From an uncultured Acidimicrobiales bacterium (GTDB lineage: Bacteria; Actinomycetota; Acidimicrobiia; Acidimicrobiales; SZUA-35), in contig CALAJQ010000036.1 in NCBI GenBank assembly GCA_937922785.1, positions 1-64,000 on the forward strand: a stretch of DNA of 64,000 bases, given 5' to 3'. Positions 36,570-44,725 of the stretch are shown here, in pieces. Positions within the stretch are counted from its first letter, which is position 1. The number at the start of each line of letters is the position of its first letter. The notes under the pieces are model-generated. The model was not told where the DNA came from. It worked only from the letters and a program-made list of their open reading frames with translations, and made no database searches. A program made the translations under genes and the position numbers.

Positions 36570-38161
36570 CGGGTCAGCTCCGCAAATCTGAATGCACCAA
36601 TTCCATCGAGATCAGTTTGGCCCCCCAAGCCCTCAGGCAGTGCGGCGGGTGGAATGACCAGCGCTGTAAGCGCATGGGCAAGATGGGAGGGGTTCGACGC
36701 CGAGAAGTCGACCCCGGGATCGAATATGTTCGAGCATCCACTGTTGCTGCAGTTTGTTAGAACTCGTTGTAGATAGATCGGCTTGAACGTGGCGAAGTGA
36801 ATTGGGTTGTCGCCGAGGTCCTCACCCGGAAGCATCTCAGGGGTGTAGCCAAAGCGTGGAGACGCTTGAATGTCGTAGATGTCTTGCCCCTCCTTTTCGG
36901 TGTTAACGGTGAAGATCGGATCATCACACGCACCTATGCATCCAAGGCCATAGTCTGAGTCTGACCCAACAAATCCGCCGTGGTCATCCCATGGCAATCC
37001 CTCGTAATGCAAAAAGCATCGCTCCATTAGCGCAGTAGTGCGATCGCCCGCCCCCGCCTTGGTAGGTCCATAGGTGGCGATCAAGTATACATAGACCTGG
37101 GTCGGCATGTTGGTCATCCAGATGTCCTCATCCTCATTGAGGCCACCAGCGTCGCCAATGAAATTCTCCTTGTGGCAGGAATAGGGCACGTCGTAAGTGA
37201 AATCTATTGCGGGGTCGATGAACTCCCAGAGTGGGGTGTCGTCGACAACCCCGCCACCGAAAGACACAGTGTCGAATGTGCTAAGGCTTGCGGCTCGGCG
37301 AAGACGCGAGCCGTTGCCATCAGGGGCTGTGATGCTTCCATAAAGCGCGTCGCCAAAACCATTGGGGTTGTTACCGGTTCCAGGGTCTGCCGCGTTGGGG
37401 CGAACGGCGTGGGGGTCTGCCAAACCGCATACGTTCTGGTCGACCATCGCCGACGTGCCGGTAAACACGCTCAGCTCATGGTCCAAGCCTTGAGCGATGC
37501 CGTCATGAAACTGTGAAGTTCCATTGCAATCCTTCGTTGTGCCAGCGAGCGGATTTCCGAAATGAGTTAGTTTGAGTCCTCCGAAACTTCCTTGAATCGG
37601 AGTGTCGCAACCAAGGCCCGCAGGAATGTTGCCGTTGCCGGACTTGAGGCATTGAGCGCCTCTCGCCCCATTCACAAGAGCAAATGGAAAAACTGTGCCT
37701 GCGCCCTTCGCAGCTGCATGGGCAAACGCTGTGTGTTCTAGCTGGCTGATACCGACCAGTCCGGCGAACGATGTTTCCACAGTCCGGATGGGGAGGCGAA
37801 CCCTGATCTCAGTCCAATACGGGTTTCGGGCCAGGCAGTTCGCGCTGGTGTAGGTGACCCACCCGGGTGGCAGCGGTTCGCCGACACAGGTGTTGAGGTC
37901 GGCCGCGGTCAACGGTGGGTCACCAAGATTGAGATTGAGTGCGTCCACCACGGTTGTTACAACGACCGTTTCATCACGCAGGTCCCACACTGCGGCTATG
38001 GCAGCCGCATCTACAGCTGACTGGTCTTGGCGTCTGGCCAGCATTACCTGGCCGATATCAAAAATGATTGATGAAAAAACCAGCATTGCAACGATCGAAA
38101 TCATGACCAGAAGCAAGATGGCGCCGCGCTCATGCCGGCCATCCGCACTTCGCGTTGTCAT
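36566..38161 (-). CDS. TadG-like pilus/secretion protein
   Basis: 531 residues from ATG 38161, which forms an ATGA overlap with the TadE stop. It starts with a TadG N-terminus: a basic ERGAILLLVMISIVAMLVFSSIIFDIGQVMLARRQDQSAVDAAAIAAVW, the single-helix TadG segment. The rest is a long extracellular domain with many Cys, Asp and Asn residues. TadG-like proteins are minor pilins or pilus-associated surface proteins in Tad (Flp) pili. A second helix and beta-domain follow. No vWA motif is evident. Middle gene of the coupled set. Confidence 0.75.
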   Translation of the reverse strand: MTTRSADGRHERGAILLLVMISIVAMLVFSSIIFDIGQVMLARRQDQSAVDAAAIAAVWDLRDETVVVTTVVDALNLNLGDPPLTAADLNTCVGEPLPPGWVTYTSANCLARNPYWTEIRVRLPIRTVETSFAGLVGISQLEHTAFAHAAAKGAGTVFPFALVNGARGAQCLKSGNGNIPAGLGCDTPIQGSFGGLKLTHFGNPLAGTTKDCNGTSQFHDGIAQGLDHELSVFTGTSAMVDQNVCGLADPHAVRPNAADPGTGNNPNGFGDALYGSITAPDGNGSRLRRAASLSTFDTVSFGGGVVDDTPLWEFIDPAIDFTYDVPYSCHKENFIGDAGGLNEDEDIWMTNMPTQVYVYLIATYGPTKAGAGDRTTALMERCFLHYEGLPWDDHGGFVGSDSDYGLGCIGACDDPIFTVNTEKEGQDIYDIQASPRFGYTPEMLPGEDLGDNPIHFATFKPIYLQRVLTNCSNSGCSNIFDPGVDFSASNPSHLAHALTALVIPPAALPEGLGGQTDLDGIGAFRFAELTR

Positions 38162-38640
38162 GGGCAGTCCGTTAGGCCCGATGTCGCTGACCATCCGGCG
38201 TTACGTTCCAGCCTGAACGTGACCTCGCTGCTAGGGGTCAAGTTGTTGAGAAATTCGGCGTAGAAGTTAGTGAGCTGCTCCAGGTCGCGCTCGACTCTGA
38301 TCGTTGCCATGTCGCCAGCATCGGTATCTGACGCGTTTTCGAAGGTGAGGCTCACTCGCGACAATCCTGGCTCCTCAAGTCTCAGGCAGATCTCAGCGAT
38401 CAAGTCATCTCTCTGCTGAGATCCAGAATTGTCGTTGGGCGAGTAGTTGACTGCAACAAGTCGAGCGCCCTCGCGGGCTCCGTGCCTCGTATCAAGCACC
38501 TGGTAGAACACCCAACCAAACTCGACGATGGCAAACAATATGCCAACCAGGATCGGCACGATCAGAACAAACTCAACTAACGAAGCACCCCGCTGCTCTC
38601 CGTCATCGCCCAAAGACGACTGCTTGCTGGCTCTAAACAT
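38158..38640 (-). CDS. TadE-like pilus protein
   Basis: 160 residues from ATG 38640, preceded by GAAGG with about seven bases of spacing, rather than the longer frame to 38685. The TadE pattern is clear: EQRGASLVEFVLIVPILVGILFAIVEFGWVFYQVL (hydrophobic helix with Glu at position +5), then DTRHGAREGARL. TadE is a pseudopilin-like minor component of Flp pili. The stop codon at 38158 overlaps the TadG start. First of the three coupled Tad genes. Confidence 0.85.
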   Translation of the reverse strand: MFRASKQSSLGDDGEQRGASLVEFVLIVPILVGILFAIVEFGWVFYQVLDTRHGAREGARLVAVNYSPNDNSGSQQRDDLIAEICLRLEEPGLSRVSLTFENASDTDAGDMATIRVERDLEQLTNFYAEFLNNLTPSSEVTFRLERNAGWSATSGLTDCP

Positions 38641-38925
38641 GCTTGTACCTTCGGCAGCTAGCAGCTTCGATGGAGGTAAACTCACCGAAATTTCCGTCAG
38701 TGAGTAGATGTCATGGCGTAGTCAGGGGCACTTATTCCGCTTGCGGAGCGGAAATTTGATTGCCACAAGTGCACTCTTGGAGAGGATGCGTTTGCCATTG
38801 GGCGACTGCGACAACTAATCGACGTGGAGATTCTGTACTCTCGTCGATCATGCGACCGCGATCAGCTTTGACGGCAGTCCGAGACTAGTGGGCTCCAGGA
38901 ACCAATCCAGGAGCGTGAACGTCAG
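38641..38925. promoter_or_regulatory. Divergent promoter region
   Basis: About 285 bases without a coding frame between the minus-strand tadE start and the plus-strand DUF4214 lipoprotein start. Both genes must be transcribed from here; I cannot confidently point to -35/-10 elements. Confidence 0.6.
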
Positions 38926-40824
38926 ATGAGCATGTCTTCGATCCGTTGTCGGCGTCTACTGTTCCTTGCGGCCCTGGCCCTGTTAGTAGTCTCGTGCGGT
39001 ACTACCGTGAGCGACAACGTCGATTCACTTGGCGACAACGTCGATTCGGGAGCGCCACTGCCGGTGGACCTTCCGGTAAACGCTGCGGTGGAACCAATTC
39101 GTGTTCGCGTTATCGGTGAACTCCTAAACGGCACAATCTGTCCCGGCGGTCAGCGACCGTGTCTGCCTCTTTATGGAGACACACGAGGACTTGACGGCGT
39201 CGTGCAGTTGACAGGTTCGATAACTCAGAATGTGGTTGAGATCGAGTCGATCGAGCAGTACAAGCCGTACTCGATCTTGTTTGAATTCGCCGACCGGTGT
39301 GAAGGCAAGCGTCCGGGCTCAGGTGACTTTGAGCTGATCCAAACTGTCAACGCATATACCGAATCGATTCCGGACGACTACGCAACGTTGTGGAGTTCTC
39401 CGACCCAAGTTTTTCATCTAGGAGTTGTGGGGGACCCGGCTCCTCACGAGCAAGCCATGATCGACTTGGGCCTGGCTGACCGGGTGTGTGTGGTTGGTGG
39501 CTTTGCCCGATCTGACGCCGAACTAGAGGTAGTTCAAAACGAACTTTCTGAAGTGGTCGTCGATTGGCATGAGCGGCCAGATGTTGGTCTTGGTGGCTGG
39601 TCACGTAACGCGTTTCGGGGAGCGGTCGAGGTTGGCCTGTACCGGGCGGATCAGGGCATGAGGAATGCCGTGGTCGACAGGTTCGGCGACTTGGTTGTGT
39701 TGGATGCGGCGGTGGAAGTGTTGAACAGCAGCCTGGAAGATTTTGACACCCGGTTCGGCCCAGACGGTCCACCACCAGTCGAGCCGCAGCTTCATATGGT
39801 CTGTGGCGCGGTCAGGTTCGATGGTGACTCGTTTGACTTTGACACGTTCCCGGCAGCTGACGCCGACCTGGTGGCATTGCTCGTTGAAGGGTTCGGCCGG
39901 GGTGGTGGTTTTGGTGACATTGAGAACACGAAGTGGGTGATCGCAAGCAGCGACGCCACTTCAATCGGAGTTGTAGGACGACAAGACACCGACCCACCTT
40001 CGTATCTGGACGCCATAGTTACTGGCAGTGGCGACGCTCAAAGAATGACGAGCTGGGGAGGGTGCCGTCTCGAGGTTGCAGCGCTTGGTCTTCGCGGGGC
40101 GGAGACCGTCCTGGACCCTGACAAAGAGCCCGGCCCCGAAGCAAACACTCTGTCGGTTCTGATCACGGAACGAAGTTGTGCCGGCGGGCAGCCCCCAGCG
40201 GGTCGTGAAGTAATTCCGGTGATCACCGAGACTGACACTGAGGTGCACATTGTGGTTCTTGTCGCCCCCGTTAGGGGTGGCGCTACATGCCCTGGCAACC
40301 CGCAGTATCCGGTGGAGGTCCAGCTAGATCAACCGTTGGGCGACCGGATAATTCGAGATGCCCGAACCATCCCACCTGAACGACGGACCTGGTCAGCAAA
40401 CCCAGAAACAGTCGGAAAGGTTGCCGGAGCTAACACGATCGACGAAATCCTGGCAGCAACTGACTACACAACCGAAGACGCCGAAACGCTTCGCCTCTAC
40501 CGAGCCTTCCTCAACCGAGAGCCAGACGTCGATGGTGCTAAGTACTGGATTGCTGTTAGGCGGGACGGGGCAAGTCTGGATGACCTGGCCTATGGGTTCG
40601 CAGTCTCAGTCGAGTTCACCAGCGAATACGGAACGCTCGACAACTCGGCGTTTCTGACGGTGCTGTATGAGAACATGCTGGGCCGCACGCCTGACCCCGA
40701 AGGGTTTGCCTACTGGTTAGACCTAATGGACACGGGAGAGCTAACTCAACATGGCGTGGCCAGATGGGTGGTAGCGAACGCAGAGTTCGTCAGCCGATAC
40801 CCCTACGCCCCAACCCGGTCATAA
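38926..40824 (+). CDS. Lipoprotein with C-terminal DUF4214
   Basis: 632 residues. Signal peptide with basic RCRRLLFLAALALL, then a lipobox-like VVSC (Cys near residue 24). A short Asp-rich linker follows (SDNVDSLGDNVDSG, repeated). The middle part is beta-rich and unassigned. The last about 115 residues are DUF4214: LRLYRAFLNREPDVDGAKYW, then LTVLYENMLGRTPDPEGFAYW, ending NAEFVSRYPYAPTRS. DUF4214 and the lipobox make it a surface-exposed lipoprotein. It precedes a 140-residue unknown gene by 3 bases, suggesting an operon. Confidence 0.85.
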   Translation: MSMSSIRCRRLLFLAALALLVVSCGTTVSDNVDSLGDNVDSGAPLPVDLPVNAAVEPIRVRVIGELLNGTICPGGQRPCLPLYGDTRGLDGVVQLTGSITQNVVEIESIEQYKPYSILFEFADRCEGKRPGSGDFELIQTVNAYTESIPDDYATLWSSPTQVFHLGVVGDPAPHEQAMIDLGLADRVCVVGGFARSDAELEVVQNELSEVVVDWHERPDVGLGGWSRNAFRGAVEVGLYRADQGMRNAVVDRFGDLVVLDAAVEVLNSSLEDFDTRFGPDGPPPVEPQLHMVCGAVRFDGDSFDFDTFPAADADLVALLVEGFGRGGGFGDIENTKWVIASSDATSIGVVGRQDTDPPSYLDAIVTGSGDAQRMTSWGGCRLEVAALGLRGAETVLDPDKEPGPEANTLSVLITERSCAGGQPPAGREVIPVITETDTEVHIVVLVAPVRGGATCPGNPQYPVEVQLDQPLGDRIIRDARTIPPERRTWSANPETVGKVAGANTIDEILAATDYTTEDAETLRLYRAFLNREPDVDGAKYWIAVRRDGASLDDLAYGFAVSVEFTSEYGTLDNSAFLTVLYENMLGRTPDPEGFAYWLDLMDTGELTQHGVARWVVANAEFVSRYPYAPTRS

Positions 40825-40827
40825 ATT

Positions 40828-41250
40828 ATGGATATTGAAGTTGCATCCGGTTATGACGCTTATCTAGACCGCACCTGGAGTTTGTCTATTCGGTCGTTGG
40901 ACTTTGCTCCTGGCAGGCACGCCTTGATTGTGGAGGTTGATGGCTTCAGTGGCGGCGGAGGTGGCGCGTATGACTTGGCCCAATCCCCACTCACTCAGGG
41001 AGGGGGTCACAACGTTCTCTCGTTAGGACCGGGTTCGGTCGCGGTCACCGGCATCGTTCCAACATCTGAATCTGCTTCAGTCATTGTGAATCGAAGGGGC
41101 GGAGCCTCGATTGATGGTCATGTCGTTCAACTCCCTGACTCAGAGCTGAGCGGGTTTCTGTGTTTCAGCCCACTGGATGGCGAGGTCGTGCAGATGACTT
41201 GGGACACGGGTGAACACACGATCTGGCTTGATCTGTCGGGATTCAAATAG
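40828..41250 (+). CDS. Unknown beta-rich protein, 140 residues
   Basis: ATG 40828 is 3 bases after the DUF4214 lipoprotein stop, consistent with translational coupling. The product has no signal peptide and alternates hydrophobic and small residues (SLDFAPGRHALIVEVDG, GGGGGAYDLAQ, SGFLCFSPLDGEVVQMTWD), suggesting a beta fold. A Gly-rich loop (GGGGG) is notable. I recognise no family. Confidence 0.6.
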   Translation: MDIEVASGYDAYLDRTWSLSIRSLDFAPGRHALIVEVDGFSGGGGGAYDLAQSPLTQGGGHNVLSLGPGSVAVTGIVPTSESASVIVNRRGGASIDGHVVQLPDSELSGFLCFSPLDGEVVQMTWDTGEHTIWLDLSGFK

Positions 41251-41331
41251 CGTTTGCGCGACGACGTATCATGACCAACAAGACATTCTGCGGCTTAGCC
41301 CATACCTGCCGTCTGCTTGACTGGAGTCGCG

Positions 41332-41769
41332 ATGCCCGATCGGTTTGACCTAACAAAGCCAGAAGAATTGTCGGCGTTGTTCAGGATCACAGATGACTAT
41401 TGCCGGCTTGTTAATCCAGAGCGACTTACCCCAGCGGATGTCGAGCGACTAGAGCGTGGCCGGTCTTGGTTGGAGGCCATGGTTTCGGTGGTGCCTGATG
41501 CAATGGACGACGGCTACCTGACGTCGCCGGTTCTGGACAATCCAGCGTCATCTGCGAACGACGCCCGGATCTCTGCGATCGAAGCGCTCGATTTATTCAG
41601 AACAGCCAATGATGAGGCAAGAGTCGTGGCGGAGCGGTTGCTTGTTGATCACAAGAAGACGATTTCATTCCAAGGTGGCAGATTCAGTCATCTGTCAATT
41701 GCACAGCACCTGGCTAGGGTTTCGAATCTTTCCAGTGTGGACCGCAACTGGGTGTGGGACTCTTCTTAG
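41332..41769 (+). CDS. Unknown protein, 145 residues
   Basis: ATG 41332 follows GGAG by six bases; the longer frame to 41317 has no ribosome-binding site. The helical product (PDRFDLTKPEELSALFRITD, ARISAIEALDLFRTANDEARV, LSIAQHLARVSNLS) has no signal peptide and no family I recognise. It may be part of a loose cluster of unknown genes at 40.8-42.5 kb. Confidence 0.55.
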   Translation: MPDRFDLTKPEELSALFRITDDYCRLVNPERLTPADVERLERGRSWLEAMVSVVPDAMDDGYLTSPVLDNPASSANDARISAIEALDLFRTANDEARVVAERLLVDHKKTISFQGGRFSHLSIAQHLARVSNLSSVDRNWVWDSS

Positions 41770-41826
41770 TCTTCGGTGTCGGGCCCGAACTGGTTGAGAG
41801 AAGCGCGTGGGATATGTTCTAGGTTC

Positions 41827-42450
41827 ATGGGCTTCTTTGATGACCGACCGGAACCTGAGCCTGAGCCTGTGCCTGTGCCGGCGGTGCCCAAAGACTTGCC
41901 AGTGTGGGTTGGGCCACCAAAGCGTTGCTTGCCTGCGCTGTTGGATGAGCGGCTGGTCGTTTTCCGGACCGATGATTTGATGTTCTTGATTCACGACATT
42001 CGCGTCTATTCCGTTGGCCTGACTTTTGAGGCCTTGTTGTTCTCCAGGTTGGAAGAAAAGGGATTTGGAATAACTCCATGGGAGCGTCGGCGTCGGCCCC
42101 TCCGTCCTGGCGAGATTGACCGGTCCGACGAGAAGATGCGGTTCGGGGTTGAGTTGGCCGACGGAAGATCGTGGACAACGCTCGATGATGTTGACTCCCA
42201 GACCGGCGAAGAACACGACAAACCCGACAGACTCGGCGGACCCGAAGAACCCGACGGTCCGATTGTCATGGCTCGAAGTGGCAGCGGGGGAGACGGCGAG
42301 TGGAGCATGAAGTATTGGATGTGGCCGCTACCTCCTTCAGGCCCGCTCACCTTCGTTGCCGATTGGCCTTCTCGGGGCATCGCCGAGGCTCGGGTCTCAA
42401 TCGACGCCGACTTGATTGTCGCCAAGGCAACCGAAGCCGAGGTCTTCTGA
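41827..42450 (+). CDS. Unknown protein with Pro/Glu-rich N-terminus, 207 residues
   Basis: ATG 41827 is chosen because the upstream frame is not protein-like. The product begins MGFFDDRPEPEPEPVP, a Pro/Glu tract, then a beta/alpha region (LVVFRTDDLMFLIHDIRVY, LTFEALLFSRLEEK, GFGITPWERRRR), and ends in a strand-rich segment (WMWPLPPSGPLTFVADW). No signal peptide. No family recognised; the fold seems globular and cytoplasmic. Confidence 0.6.
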   Translation: MGFFDDRPEPEPEPVPVPAVPKDLPVWVGPPKRCLPALLDERLVVFRTDDLMFLIHDIRVYSVGLTFEALLFSRLEEKGFGITPWERRRRPLRPGEIDRSDEKMRFGVELADGRSWTTLDDVDSQTGEEHDKPDRLGGPEEPDGPIVMARSGSGGDGEWSMKYWMWPLPPSGPLTFVADWPSRGIAEARVSIDADLIVAKATEAEVF

Positions 42451-42539
42451 CGCACGGGTGCAAGCCACCGACGCTGGCTGCAGTCGCTTCCGCAAGAAGC
42501 GAGAAGCGAGACCGTCGGAGTGAGCAGTCCGCCAGCAAT

Positions 42540-42995
42540 TCAGTTGCCGGCATCGCCGGTCGGAAGGTCGAATGTAGATGAGTCCCACACAATCTTGTCG
42601 TCGACGTCGTATGCCTTGATTCGTACGTCAACGCCTGACTCGGTGATCGGGAACGCTGCGGTCCCAACTTTTGGCTTTTGCTGCATCGTCTCTGCCCCTA
42701 CAACTATTTCGACCATCACGACTGTGTCGGGCAAGCCGCTGACGATGATTGCCTCGTCTTGGGTGGCAGAGACGAATGGGTCGTCCGGGCCAGCCCCAAG
42801 CTGCATGTGCCACCCCGGGCCCTCGGATGAAGAGAAACCGGCGCCTTCGATCGTTGCGGGAGGAAGCTCGTTCGTAAATGTGTCGGGTGCCTCGCAAAAC
42901 ACTGCGGTCCTGATCGCTATACATGTGGCGTCTTCGAGCCAGGGGTGGTCGGCTATCAGGGTCGCTGCCGGTGGCCCGACTTCGGTGTTGCCTAC
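42540..42995 (-). CDS. Acidic protein with uncertain start; possibly 5'-truncated
   Basis: An open minus-strand frame reaches from 42540 to an in-frame TAA just after 42995. It begins with plausible protein (ATLIADHPWLEDATCIAIRTAV), but no ATG exists and the first GTG (42902) would cut off this part. The downstream half is acidic and beta-like (SSEGPGWHMQLGAGPDD, VEIVVGAETMQQKPKVG). Either the gene uses an unusual start or its N-terminus, perhaps including a lipoprotein signal, has been lost. It lies downstream of a lipoprotein gene in the same direction. Confidence 0.45.
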   Translation of the reverse strand, partial: VGNTEVGPPAATLIADHPWLEDATCIAIRTAVFCEAPDTFTNELPPATIEGAGFSSSEGPGWHMQLGAGPDDPFVSATQDEAIIVSGLPDTVVMVEIVVGAETMQQKPKVGTAAFPITESGVDVRIKAYDVDDKIVWDSSTFDLPTGDAGN

Positions 42996-43085
42996 TTAAT
43001 GTATCCGCAAGTATCGAAGCACCATTTGTTGGGCGACTAGCAACAATTCGCTGGAGGCGCTGACCAACGAAGGTTCACGGCAACT

Positions 43086-43487
43086 TTAGATCCTTAGCCT
43101 CAGACCATCAGCCTCGACCCTTACTTGGATTTGAGGCGGTGTCAGAGGCTCGGACCCATCACAGGCCCCGCGTTGGAATTCAGATGGTTCGGACATGGGC
43201 CTCGTGTACACGCCAAGGCATTCGGCGATCGAGTACCAGCTGACAGAGCATTGCGCGTAGCCAAGGCGGTCCTGTTCATCGAGCGGTTCGATGTAGACAT
43301 CCGTTCCGTCACCGAAGCCTTCAAAGTCTTGAGGCTGTGAGTCGTTCCATGCCGAGACGCACTCCTCGAGAGACACGGTTTCTCTTCCGCAAGAAGTCAG
43401 TAAAGACACCAAAAACAATGCGGTGGCAATGATCTTGGTGGCCACACGCGGTTTGCTGTCGCCCAAAATCCCCGGCGTAGAAATCAT
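43086..43487 (-). CDS. Small lipoprotein
   Basis: 133 residues from ATG 43487. The N-terminus has basic Lys/Arg residues, a hydrophobic segment (IIATALFLVSLLTSC) and a lipobox LLTSC, followed by a compact acidic domain rich in aromatic residues and two Cys pairs (CVSAWNDSQPQ, QCSVSWYSIAECLGVY, GACDGSEP). The longer frame to 43571 adds an unlikely N-terminal extension. Predicted surface lipoprotein of unknown function, 23 bases after the unknown gene at 43511. Confidence 0.75.
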   Translation of the reverse strand: MISTPGILGDSKPRVATKIIATALFLVSLLTSCGRETVSLEECVSAWNDSQPQDFEGFGDGTDVYIEPLDEQDRLGYAQCSVSWYSIAECLGVYTRPMSEPSEFQRGACDGSEPLTPPQIQVRVEADGLRLRI

Positions 43488-43510
43488 GTCTGCTTCGGTC
43501 CCCAAGTCCT

Positions 43511-44134
43511 TCACGGCCTCGGAAGAGAAGTGATTGTGAGGTTTGTTTCTGGAATGTCCATCGCTGGCCACTCGATGTGGAGGGTCATTGACTCAACCGG
43601 CGGTGGCCAAAGTTTGAGGCTTGCCTGTTGGCCGCCGTGGCCCGCGAACAACATTCGCAATCGGTCCGAAGATTGGGAGCCGATGTCTTCCTCACCCCAC
43701 GCAAACTCACAATTCTTGAACCCGGTGCCGGTCATTGCTTTGGCTCCGTTTGGGTAGCTGACACCGAATCGGCAGATGTCTTCCGGGCGGTTGCCCAGGG
43801 AGAAAACTCCCGTCTGATCATGGCTCTCATGTGGGGCTCGGGTTACCGCCCACGGGAAGCCCGGGCTTACGCCAGTCATCCCGGGTGACCATTCACGAAT
43901 AACTACTCGCAGCTTCAAACGTACGTCTTTTGCTCCGATCGCGAGTTCGTCGATCAGTATGAGAATCCGGCGATCCATAAACAGGATCTCGTTGTCTAAC
44001 TCCACCCTTTGTCGTGGTTCGTCTCGGGTGGTTCGTGCCCCGGGGTCCTCGGTCCAGGCTGGGCTGCGGTTGTCGTCGGTCGCAACCATCGACTGGGCTA
44101 TGTGATCTTGGGTGAGTGGTTCAAAGAATGTCAT
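43511..44134 (-). CDS. Unknown protein, 207 residues
   Basis: ATG 44134, divergent from the sigma gene at 44264. No signal peptide or membrane helix. The sequence is mixed alpha/beta (ILILIDELAIGAKDVRLKLRVVI, GTGFKNCEFAWGEEDIGSQ, MTLHIEWPAMDIPETNLTI). I recognise no family. It precedes the lipoprotein gene in the same direction with a 23-base gap, so co-expression is plausible. Confidence 0.6.
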   Translation of the reverse strand: MTFFEPLTQDHIAQSMVATDDNRSPAWTEDPGARTTRDEPRQRVELDNEILFMDRRILILIDELAIGAKDVRLKLRVVIREWSPGMTGVSPGFPWAVTRAPHESHDQTGVFSLGNRPEDICRFGVSYPNGAKAMTGTGFKNCEFAWGEEDIGSQSSDRLRMLFAGHGGQQASLKLWPPPVESMTLHIEWPAMDIPETNLTITSLPRP

Positions 44135-44263
44135 TGCGAGCCCCGTCCAGATAGTGAAACCTGTGCCTCATCACTCGAATGTATAGAAATTCCGGAGTTG
44201 CTGTGGTGCAAGCGGCGTCGCTGGCGCCTTAAGGGGTATGTGGTTGATGCGACGTTCTGATTC

Positions 44264-44725
44264 ATGAATAGGACCGAGGCAAACGACTTCGAGTTGTTCT
44301 TCAACTCGATCGAGCCCGGATTGCGCGCCGCGCTTGTCACCAAGTTCGGCCCCGATCGTGGGCGTGATGCTGCGGCTGAGGCTTTGGGTTATGGCTGGCG
44401 GAACTGGGATCGAGTTAGCACGCTCGAGAATCCGGCGGGCTACCTATATCGAGTTGGCGATCGGTGGGGACGACGGCAACAAACAAAGAAACCGGTGGCA
44501 TTCGAACCGCAGGAGATCGGAGGAAGCCCTCACATCGAGCCAGGTCTCGAGCCTGCTCTCGAATCGTTGACGCTTCGTCAACGTGAGGCGGTGGTGCTGG
44601 TTGCAGGTTTCGGTCTAACTCACAGGGAGGCGGCAGACCTTCTTGGGCTTCGTCGATCGTCAATTCAGAATCATCTCGAACGAGGCCTTACCAAGCTGCG
44701 TTCAGAACTCGGAGTACAAATATGA
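44264..44725 (+). CDS. ECF sigma factor
   Basis: 153 residues. Region 2 appears near residues 10-75 (FNSIEPGLRAALVTKFG, AAAEALGYGWRNWDRV, NPAGYLYRVGDRWGRR), and region 4 near 95-150 (ALESLTLRQREAVVLVAGFGLTHREAADLLG, RSSIQNHLERGLTKLRSEL), with the helix-turn-helix. The N-terminal part is short for ECF region 2 and lacks the usual aromatic DLxQE motif, so it is a divergent member. It ends with an ATGA overlap into the next gene, indicating coupled translation. Confidence 0.85.
   Translation: MNRTEANDFELFFNSIEPGLRAALVTKFGPDRGRDAAAEALGYGWRNWDRVSTLENPAGYLYRVGDRWGRRQQTKKPVAFEPQEIGGSPHIEPGLEPALESLTLRQREAVVLVAGFGLTHREAADLLGLRRSSIQNHLERGLTKLRSELGVQI

Noticed and set aside
42520-42999. Plus-strand frame opposite the acidic minus-strand frame
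   Set aside because: Ser/Thr/Ala-rich shadow composition; the minus-strand reading has better protein character.
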